A stretch of 16,449 nucleotides of DNA. Source: Saccoglossus kowalevskii. Lineage: Eukaryota > Hemichordata > Enteropneusta > Harrimaniidae. This document shows positions 10,319-16,449 of this stretch, piece by piece (the first letter of the stretch is position 1; every line of letters begins with the position of its first letter). Both the position numbers and the translations under genes were made by a program. Below the pieces are notes generated by a model that was not told where the DNA came from, made no database searches, and was given only the letters and a program-made list of their open reading frames with translations. The stretch lies in the NCBI RefSeq assembly GCF_000003605.2, contig NW_003118935.1, positions 117,381-133,829 of the forward strand, in the 5' to 3' direction.

Positions 10319-11506
10319 ATGTTGATCCTACCAGACCTTGCCAATAATATTTGACCAATAACTTACACCACTCACTTGTTTGCTGCCTATTCTCAGATGT
10401 TCAGTTCAATGGTGCAAACACACCTCCTTTACAAATTGAACTTTCTACCTTTGAGGTTGGTTTAGTGCATGGAGGTATATATCTGTTTATACCTTCATGG
10501 TTAGTGGGACACTCCCACTATTGTCTGCAATTTGTTTGTACAAAGGGTTGCATTATAAAAGTTCTTTTCATATCTTATTTTTCTTATTGGTACTCTTGTA
10601 CTAATACAACTAAAGAATTAGTTTAGTACAGCAGCATCTTCTATCCCAAGAAACGCAGCCTTGGAAGTTGACAGGTATATTTACGTTTCTCACTCTCATT
10701 AATGTAAGGTTTCTACTGCATAAACCAGTTAATTTTCATGAGAATGCATTCATGGAGACATAATTTTGCGAGAGTCGCTAACACTTGTACACTTATGCCG
10801 TAAGACCCCCCCCCCCCAAATGCTCACTGCTAAAAAATTTCTTGATTTTCACTGACTCAAAAATCTTGTCTCTTGGTAAATTAGAGCGGTTAACAGTAAC
10901 TTCATAAACTCCTGTAGGTTTAATTAATAAATTGGTTGAAGTTAATATGCTAACCAGCATTTTGGCTGCATCCACAAACTTTAGTTGCATTTAAGATGTC
11001 TTGTTCCTTTCAGGACCATTGATTTAATTCTACCCAGATTGGAGATTTACATTTTGTACTAATGTAAAGTGGAGCTCTAGATATTCTGCAGTCAGACACT
11101 CTCATGCTAACTTTTGTCAATAATAACTGGTAGATAGTTTTGTATATCATATTTTTTCCACCCATTTTTTGTTTATTGTATGTATTATTCTATTATTTAA
11201 AAAAACTGGGAAAAATTAGACGTGTTTGATTTGTAAAAGATTACAAAGTTGACTTTGCCGGTGAAAAGGTTAAAGACCTGTGTTACATTTGTGTACCATG
11301 GGCTCACGAAAATAAACTACAATCTCTGTACTGCATGTACTCTGGATTTTTTTTGTTTTCTTTCAAAATTGAAATCCTAAATCTCATTTGCTACATATTT
11401 ATATTTTGTATGCTACATGTGTTTGGTATCCTATAAAGGTACTTCTCTGTGATTGTACACCCTGAATTCATTTTCCCCTGTAATCATGATACATTTTGTA
11501 TACCTA
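10319..11506. other. Non-coding stretch with a poly-C run
   Basis: The frame at 10351-10626 (91 codons) and the minus-strand frame at 10793-10990 (65 codons) are the longest here. Neither shows a domain, and the second runs through the C homopolymer, which argues against real coding. The opposite strand at 10725-10790 reads TAGCGACTCTCGCAAAATT followed by TGAAAATTAACTGGTTTA, reminiscent of small dispersed repeats with tcgcgaaaatt-type words seen in molluscs; that comparison is from memory and tentative. Confidence 0.45.
10806..10817 (+). repeat. Poly-C homopolymer, 12 bases
   Basis: Twelve C in a row (G on the minus strand) between GTAAGA and AAATGC. This is the second long C tract in the window, and its length should be treated as uncertain. 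Confidence 0.85.
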
Positions 11507-11821
11507 ACCAGCAATATTGTCAGCTAATAGAGAATTTTCTGTTCTCTGCGAGATCCCACGTAGTGACGTTATACATTAATATTGATCGTGAAAGAAGGAC
11601 AAAGGTCATAGCGCCGCAGTGGTGACAAACATCGCATGGGATTTGACAAACACAAAAGTATGTTGGGAGATATTTCCATCAAATGTGTACAGTATATGTA
11701 CACATTTGATGGTCAATTTCGATGAAGAAGGGTATACAAACGCAATATTCCTCTGTCATCTCGCAGTTGAACGAAAAATCACCTATTGGCTGACTAAACT
11801 GATCTGTTACCAGCAATATTG
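11507..11821. mobile_element. MITE-like inverted-repeat element, copy 1
   Basis: Terminal arms are at 11519-11530 (GTCAGCTAATAG) and 11783-11794 (reverse complement GTCAGCCAATAG). The match continues inward for about 36-38 bases with scattered mismatches and ends in CTGCGAGAT, present exactly in both arms (11545-11553, and on the minus strand near 11755-11763). The 13-mer ACCAGCAATATTG flanks the element in direct orientation at 11507-11519 and 11809-11821, possibly a target duplication, although 14 bases separate the right arm from its copy. The interior has a strong hairpin (11676-11712) and an open frame (11619-11849) that I regard as incidental. No transposase is present, so it is non-autonomous. 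A diverged relative lies near 14.8-15.15 kb. Confidence 0.75.
11676..11712. repeat. Perfect 16-bp hairpin inside the MITE-like element
   Basis: CCATCAAATGTGTACA (11676-11691) and its exact reverse complement (11697-11712) flank the 5-base loop GTATA. In the related copy the right arm is preserved (ACACATTTAATGATGG, 14974-14989) but the left arm is not. The palindrome is therefore a property of this copy and not clearly of the ancestor. Confidence 0.9.
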
Positions 11822-11953
11822 CTTTCAGGTAGCCAGTAGATTGTTATAAGATTTTGGAGGCAACATTGCTTTAGATGAAGATAAGGTTGGTTTATGAAAC
11901 AAACTTGCAGCCACAATAAATGTATTTTGCGCAACACAACTGAAAGTTTATTT
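11822..11953. other. Short non-coding spacer
   Basis: This lies between the MITE-like element and the 36-bp palindrome. No feature was seen. Confidence 0.4.
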
Positions 11954-12001
11954 GAAAAACCAAAGACACTAGAAAATATTTTCTAGTGTCTTTGGAAAAA
12001 C
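11954..12001. mobile_element. Perfect palindrome inside a 7-bp direct repeat
   Basis: CAAAGACACTAGAAAAT (11961-11977) is followed with no spacer by its exact reverse complement (11978-11994), a 34-bp perfect palindrome; C 11960 and G 11995 extend the symmetry to 36 bp. GAAAAAC occurs directly on both sides (11954-11960 and 11995-12001), as a target duplication would. The end CAAAG fits the YARNG terminal pattern of hAT transposons, but hAT duplications are normally 8 bp and here only 7 match. It may be two abutted terminal repeats that have lost all interior, or a foldback of other origin. Confidence 0.5.
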
Positions 12002-13170
12002 ATATCTTCTGGAAGGATGATATTTCTGTTGATTATTGATAACCATCAACGACTGCCAATGCATATATCCGACACAATTAGACACTCATGCCTTATTAGC
12101 ATAAATTAGCATTGTTATGTAAAAGTAAGCTTTTTCTGTCTTTTTGGCCCTCAAAGTTGGTCATGTGATACAAATGTTATCACTTGTTCATACAGCTGGT
12201 GGATACAAATCTCTGCAGCTGTTATCAACTTTTTTCCAAATCAAACCTACAAATAAGTATTAAAACAACACTGGCTCTAATGGTAAGTCAGTATTAAAAT
12301 GCTTAACTACAGATAACAAATTGTTTAAACTAGTTTAAAACAATATTAAACAAATTTTGCTCACATTTGTCTTTATTTAATTCCATGTTGGTGTAAGCAA
12401 TTTTGTTTATGCCTCAGCACATCACCTGTTGTAGATAAAATTACAATAAAATTATACTGTTATAATAAAAAAGTAATAATAAATTCAGTTGAAATAAAAG
12501 TATAATAAGTACATTGCAAAGATGGTAATATTAAAAAAAAAAGTTTAATTTTGCTGAAACATTTGTTCCTCAATTCACTGCAATGACCACACTGAATGAG
12601 AAAGTGTATTATTAAAGTGATTGTATGGGACAATTATGACATCTCATCTTGGTTATTGCCACGAGTTTGGTGTAAAATTATCTGGAAATACATCATGAAA
12701 AAGACCGACATATTACCAATATGTACAAGAGATGTCCAGAATATTTACAATTTCTTTAATTGCATGGATAATAGATTGTTGAAACTAATAACTTGTAAAT
12801 ATTTCAATCACATATTCAACCAAAGCTTAATTAAATATACTCTTCAAATATTTTCCTAAATAACTTGCATGAATGTGATATTCTTGAAAAAAGCATTATT
12901 GTTATTGTGAGACATGTACATGTAATCTTAGCCAGCTAGAAAAAGCTACCTACATGTTCTTTAATAAGTCATGTATGCCAACCATGTTTTTCAATCTATC
13001 TTGCATGGGTGGTATACATTGCTGGTATGTACATGTATATGTATTGGCAATTAGAATGCTTTGAAAATAGGTCAAGTGTTTTTGGTAGCAGCAGATTCCT
13101 TCAATGGGATTACTCCATACATTAAACCAGAGGGACTGTTATTACCGGTAACATGCTACTACAGACTCAC
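12002..13170. other. AT-rich non-coding stretch
   Basis: No recognised gene. The frame 12596-12859 (87 codons) is rich in Ile, Asn and Lys, as expected from AT-rich DNA, and carries no motif. An imperfect hairpin (12971-12986 with 13004-13019, 14 of 16 pairs, 17-base loop) lies at the right. A run of 12 A is at 12532-12543. Confidence 0.5.
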
Positions 13171-13290
13171 CAAGAGCACTGGTTTCCTCATTTCGGATTC
13201 TGTAATATTTTCACAACTTACCTAACCCACTAGGAGCACTAGTTTCATCATTTCAGTTTCAGTAATATTTTCATAACTTACCGAGTCCCC
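13171..13290 (+). repeat. Diverged tandem duplication, 60-bp unit
   Basis: 13171-13230 and 13231-13290 align without gaps and agree at about 48 of 60 positions. Best-kept words are AGCACT, GTTTC, GTAATATTTTCA and AACTTACC. The divergence makes this an old duplication, unlike the exact ones at 590 and 15971. No reading frame stays open across it. Confidence 0.85.
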
Positions 13291-13442
13291 ACTGTGTATG
13301 ACCTGGAATTTTAATACAGAGTTGTATATATAATTTCATTTTTCGTTCACCAATTTAAAACAACACTGTTTTCCTAAGAGACCCTATCACAATAGATGAA
13401 CTTGTATATTTACAGATCCTTTTACTAGCTCATTTCTCATAT

Positions 13443-13499
13443 GATTGGCCAAGCATTAAAAAGCTCCGCCCAGGACCAGCATTCCCTCCATATTATTTA
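13443..13499 (+). promoter_or_regulatory. Possible promoter: inverted CCAAT, GC box, TATA-like word
   Basis: GATTGG (inverted CCAAT, 13443-13448), CCGCCC (13466-13471) and TATTATTTA (13491-13499) occur in sensible order and spacing, about 200 bp before a start codon in strong context at 13694. Each motif is short enough to arise by chance. The grouping, in the only patch with a GC box, is why it is listed. Confidence 0.25.
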
Positions 13500-13692
13500 G
13501 GTATTAGGTTTCAAAGCTTGTTACTGTTTCAGTTATTGACCTCTGCCTGTTATGCTTTCATCTATCCAATTTTCATCCTGGACTCCAATGGCCAGTCTAT
13601 GAAGCTTTTCTGTGCTTGTTTAGTTTCTGCATCTTAGATATTTTGTGCATCTGATCAGAACTTAACAGGCTTGTAGGATTATTCTTCTCCAG

Positions 13693-13750
13693 AATGGCTG
13701 GATATCAATGGGGACGCACAGGCTCCAAGGGAAATTTTGCAGAGCAGCAG
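13693..13750 (+). CDS. Candidate small exon, product unknown
   Basis: The 58-bp piece is preceded by a good acceptor (ATTCTTCTCCAG, with a CTTAAC branch-like word at about 13661) and followed by CAGCAG|GTTGTA, a usable but weak donor. It is richer in G+C than its surroundings. All three frames are open. One starts with ATG at 13694 in strong context (A at -3, G at +4) and reads MAGYQWGRTGSKGNFAEQQ. Another reads WLDINGDAQAPREILQSS and continues into the open frame at 13737-13991. It could be a first coding exon under the promoter-like motifs at 13443-13499, an internal exon, or chance. I recognise neither peptide. Confidence 0.25.
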
Positions 13751-14259
13751 GTTGTATTACAGATATTGTTTACCTTTATGCTTACTGAATTGTTTGTGGC
13801 ATGCAGTTTATTATCAGCTTCTTTCTTTGAGGTGCATACATAGTGAGGATGCATTGTTTAATAGTTCTGAAATGTTACATGTGACCTCAAAATCAGATCA
13901 TCTGTATGTGATGGCTTGCTTTTGGAAATTTCAAAATATGTATACAATGATGCATGCACTGCTTGTAATGTCAAGGTTTTGCACACCCTGATAAACGGGT
14001 TTAATATGAGTATAGTTTTCTTTAATCATCACTGCTTGATTAAAAGGTTTAGTGAAATTGTAATTGGTAAATCATGATATCCATTAATTTAATAGTTACC
14101 AAGCTGAGGTCTCAAGGCTACATCTGCTTGTGATTTTGGTTAATACCCATCTGTGATGAGCTCACATTCATTTTATTGGTAACTTTTATGAAGTTAGCAG
14201 GATCCATATCTTTAGATGCACAGAATTGCAAAAATATTTCCAGCAACAAGGTTCCTTGA
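13751..14259. other. Non-coding or intronic stretch
   Basis: Nothing supported beyond read-through of the candidate exon's third frame to 13991, which turns hydrophobic and Cys/Leu-rich, as non-coding AT-rich DNA often does. Confidence 0.4.
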
Positions 14260-14514
14260 TTAATCACCCATAATCATGAGAATTTTCACTTGACTATGAA
14301 TGTAACTGATAAACCCTACATGAGCCCCACTTTTGAAAGGCAAAGTATTGACTACTGTAAATTGCCATCCCATAAAACAGTACATTCCAGTTGCACATTT
14401 GATTTATCACTTTCCAGTGCAACTGACTCGACTATTCTCATGGCTTTAGGCATCTCAACCAGTGACACTGAATACCAGGCCATTAACAAAGGTCTTCCCA
14501 ATTATAAATGACAT
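14260..14514 (+). CDS. Unidentified open frame, weak coding candidate
   Basis: The frame is open from 14260, with the first ATG at 14296, to a TGA at 14512-14514. The predicted peptide is Ser/Thr-rich and balanced, with stretches such as TDKPYMSPTFERQSIDYC and ISTSDTEYQAINKGLPNYK. Its G+C is about 40% by count over 14281-14500, above the window average. There is no clear splice acceptor at its left end; the nearest good one (TATTTCCAG, about 14242) is separated by an in-frame stop. By length alone a few frames this long are expected by chance here. It could be a terminal exon or nothing. Confidence 0.15.
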
Positions 14515-14802
14515 TGTACAGAGATGTATTCACACTTGAATGATAGTCTGCAAACCTTTTCCTATATCTTATATGCATTACCAAGAAAAAACAGAAAATA
14601 TTTAGTTATGAATCCATCAATACACGTGTATTGTTGAATAATTTAATTTTAAATCATGTTCAAGGGATTTATCTGCTTCATATATTGATGAACCTTTGAC
14701 CAGATATTTATGAAGTACAAAAATGTACATGGAAGTTACAAACCTGATGATTTGTGAGGTGATGTCATATGTTTCCTGTAGCCATGAATGATGAAGTCTC
14801 TT
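14515..14802. other. Short non-coding stretch
   Basis: No feature identified. It leads into the second MITE-like copy, whose left edge is unclear. Confidence 0.4.
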
Positions 14803-15150
14803 GTGGGTGTGATTTCACAAGTAAAACACTTGATCCCCATTATGCATGAATTTGAATATAAAAACAGAGCAAACAAATGTCATAGCATTGTAATGACATT
14901 AAAACATTGTGTGGGATTTAATTGACAATGCGAAAATATTTTGGTGGTATTTCCACGCTTAATAATATGCTATACACATTTAATGATGGCCATTTTTGAT
15001 AGTGAGGGTATCTCAACACCGTATTTCCCTCTACCAAAGGTCGTCATTTTGACATTGATCAAAAAAAGTAAATTCAAAATTAGATTGTTTTTTTGCAACA
15101 GGCGTTTGCAATATGCAAGATTTCACAGTGACCGAAAAATCACTACCGGG
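14803..15150. mobile_element. Diverged second copy of the 11.5-kb MITE-like element
   Basis: Collinear blocks match copy 1: ACAAATGTCATAGC (14873; copy 1 at 11599, 13 of 14), AAACATTGTGTGGGATTT (14902; copy 1 at 11627, 15 of 18 with only transitions), TATTTCCA (14948; 11671), ACACATTT...ATGG (14974; 11700), GAGGGTAT (15004; 11729) and CGAAAAATCAC (15133; 11772, exact). Offsets from the first block are 29, 75 and 101 here and 28, 72 and 101 in copy 1. About 85 extra bases precede the last block. The terminal arms are too decayed to place exactly. No transposase is encoded; the frames at 14941-15153 and 15031-15213 are incidental. Confidence 0.65.
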
Positions 15151-15833
15151 TAGTATTGGTGAAAGTGCAGCGAGGGGGCATGCCACAAAATAAGAGGAAA
15201 GAGTTAGCTTCATGTTTAGTCGTTAAGTACCCTGAGCAAACCACTGAATTGAGATCAAACATTCCTCTCTTAAAAATAAGTAAGGCATTAAAAAATAGCA
15301 AATATGTTTTATATCAAATTCTACTTTTATTATCTGACTATCCAGATCTTATATCATATATATTTTCTCTATTGAAAGCATGATCTTATGTAAATACCCT
15401 GCTTAAACAACCACCCCTCCCACCCACCCAAGATCAAAAAGAAAAAATAAATTGTTGGCTTTTATATGATATATATAAACTCAACCCACTGACACTGAAT
15501 CACTTGCAGACCTGAATAAGGCAGTTGTGACATAATGACTGTGCTATCCTGCTTCATATTAGGGATAGCAGAAATTATTTTTTGTGATATACCATTCAAA
15601 AGTGCTTTTAAATAGAGCAATTATGGTAAATGTAATTCAATGTTCAATAAATAAACTAAACATGATGATTGTAACATAAAGTAATTGACTGTGATTGGAC
15701 AAAGAATGTGGAGGTCATTTCATGCTATGTTGTGTACTGTGTTCACAGCAACATGGTTCTGCACCATTTTTGTTTTTCATTTTCACATGCGTTTTTAATA
15801 TTTCATTTGTAATTTTCAACCATAATCTGTTTT
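15151..15833. other. AT-rich non-coding stretch
   Basis: The frame 15156-15383 has no recognisable motif. A C-rich patch (CCACCCCTCCCACCCACCC) lies near 15411-15429. No RNA gene or hairpin of note was seen. Confidence 0.5.
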
Positions 15834-15855
15834 AAAAATAAAAATAAAAATAAAT
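15834..15855 (+). repeat. AAAAAT microsatellite, three perfect units
   Basis: Three copies of AAAAAT (15834-15851) are followed by AAAT. It is short and of a common type in AT-rich DNA. Confidence 0.85.
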
Positions 15856-15970
15856 ACCATTTAATATATTGAGTTTGCAATGTGATAATAAATTAGTGCA
15901 GGTTAGATAAAATAACATGCTTTACAGTAAATATAAGATGATGGAAAAACATCTGCAAGAATGTTTTTTT

Positions 15971-16137
15971 AGCTCCGCTGTCGACTTTGTCGAGCAGAGC
16001 TTATCATATGAGTGATTGTCCGTCGTCGTCGTCCGTGTCAATGTTTTACTTTTTCGACTTCTTCTTGAAAACTACAAGCCTGAATGCTTTCATACTTGGT
16101 GTATATGTACCTTGGGTAGACCTCTCTCAGATTTGTT
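15971..16137 (+). mobile_element. Hairpin-led dispersed repeat, copy A
   Basis: It opens with a hairpin (AGCTCCGCT, GTCGAC, TTT, GTCGAG, CAGAGCT; 15971-16001), then TTATCATATGAGTGATTGTC, a CGTCGTC run and a body ending CTCAGATTTGTT. The bases from about 16024 to 16137 are identical to copy C. It is preceded by a run of 7 T and cut at its right end where copy B starts. The arms have one mismatch relative to copy B. Confidence 0.8.
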
Positions 16138-16218
16138 AGCTCCGCTGTCGACTTTGTCGAGCGGAGCTTATCATATGAGTGATTGTCTGTCGTCGTCCGT
16201 GTCAATGTTTTACTTTTT
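16138..16218 (+). mobile_element. Hairpin-led dispersed repeat, copy B (truncated)
   Basis: It begins with the full 31-nt hairpin (16138-16168), whose AGCTCCGCT and AGCGGAGCT arms are perfect. It continues as copy A to TTTTACTTTTT at 16218, where copy C starts instead of the expected CGACTTCTTC. Only the first 81 bases of the unit are present. Confidence 0.8.
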
Positions 16219-16449
16219 AGCTCCGCTGTCGACAAAGAGCGGAGCTTATCATATGAGTGATTGTCCGTCGTCGTCCGTGTCAATGTTTTACTTTTTCGAC
16301 TTCTTCTTGAAAACTACAAGCCTGAATGCTTTCATACTTGGTGTATATGTACCTTGGGTAGACCTCTCTCAGATTTGTTCATTTCATGATGATATCTTCA
16401 ATTCTCTAATTTTGGTGAATATTTTTGTCATTTTTGTTAAAAAGTGATA
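16219..16449 (+). mobile_element. Hairpin-led dispersed repeat, copy C, cut by the window end
   Basis: This is the longest copy, at least 231 bp. Its hairpin is shortened to 28 nt: GTCGAC is followed by AAAG and AGCGGAGCT, where A and B have TTTGTCGAGCGGAGCT. After CAGATTTGTT it continues into unique-looking AT-rich sequence (TTCATGATGATATCTTC). Open frames on both strands here (16016-16447 plus and 16038-16283 minus) exist only because the same repeat occurs several times. Confidence 0.75.

Noticed and set aside
10351-10626. 91-codon open frame on the plus strand
   Set aside because: Its length is within chance for this much AT-rich sequence. The peptide is hydrophobic and Cys-rich without a motif, and there are no convincing splice or start signals.
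10715-10790. Shared CTCTCGCAAAAT word with 670-682 as proof of a dispersed repeat
   Set aside because: Only 12 bases match clearly. The family resemblance is from memory, so I noted it under regions but did not call an element.
10793-10990. 65-codon minus-strand frame
   Set aside because: It looks fairly protein-like but runs into the 12-base G/C homopolymer, which supplies its Gly run. Probably part of a decayed repeat.
11619-11849. Open frame in MITE copy 1 whose peptide resembles that of the frame at 14941-15153 (CTHLM, FD.EG, RKIT)
   Set aside because: The peptide similarity follows from DNA homology of the two element copies. The DNA matches lie outside the frames as well, and copy 2 has an 85-base insertion, so protein selection need not be invoked.
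12596-12859. 87-codon open frame on the plus strand
   Set aside because: Ile/Asn/Lys-rich, as AT-rich DNA predicts; no motif or gene context.
12971-13019. Imperfect hairpin as a small RNA precursor
   Set aside because: 16-bp arms with two mismatches are too short for a typical microRNA precursor, and there is no supporting context.
16016-16447. 143-codon open frame, and a minus-strand frame at 16038-16283
   Set aside because: Both run through the repeated hairpin element. The internal peptide repeats simply mirror the DNA repeat, and no domain is seen.

Overview
The window looks like intergenic or long-intron DNA from an invertebrate animal nuclear genome. The best guess is a marine lophotrochozoan such as a mollusc. 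By eye it is AT-rich, roughly one third G+C. It has no bacterial-style gene packing: open frames are short and scattered, and stops fall densely in all six frames. Its landmarks are eukaryotic: minisatellites, small inverted-repeat elements, long C and T homopolymers and dispersed repeats with palindromic cores. The lineage guess rests on the general look of the repeats at 7016-7990 and 15971-16449 and is an inference. I recognise no protein-coding gene, rRNA, tRNA or CRISPR array.

Layout. 1-5520 is mostly featureless AT-rich DNA with a 38-bp exact duplication (590-665), a 19-C run (1403-1421) and a possible small inverted-repeat element (2942-3101). 5526-5759 holds three RFX X-box-like sequences, one with a forkhead motif and a CCAAT box, so it is a candidate ciliary-type regulatory module. 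7016-7990 is a decayed repeat domain whose ~133-150-bp unit collapses into a regular 79-bp tandem array. 9546-10206 is a 31-bp minisatellite of 21 full copies with a patterned variant site. 10262-10318 is a spaced inverted repeat.

11519-11794 is a well-formed inverted-repeat element (MITE-like). A second, diverged copy lies at about 14803-15150, found by aligning the two stretches by hand. 11954-12001 is a perfect palindrome bounded by a 7-bp direct repeat. 13171-13290 is a diverged 60-bp duplication. 13443-13750 has promoter-like motifs followed by a small candidate exon. 14260-14514 is an open frame with slightly richer composition. 15971-16449 carries three head-to-tail copies of a hairpin-led repeat; the third runs off the window.

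No set of genes here works together. The main content is repeat biology: tandem expansion, small transposon insertions and very recent duplication at the right edge. The two places where function is most plausible are the X-box cluster and the candidate exon near 13.7 kb, and both are tentative.
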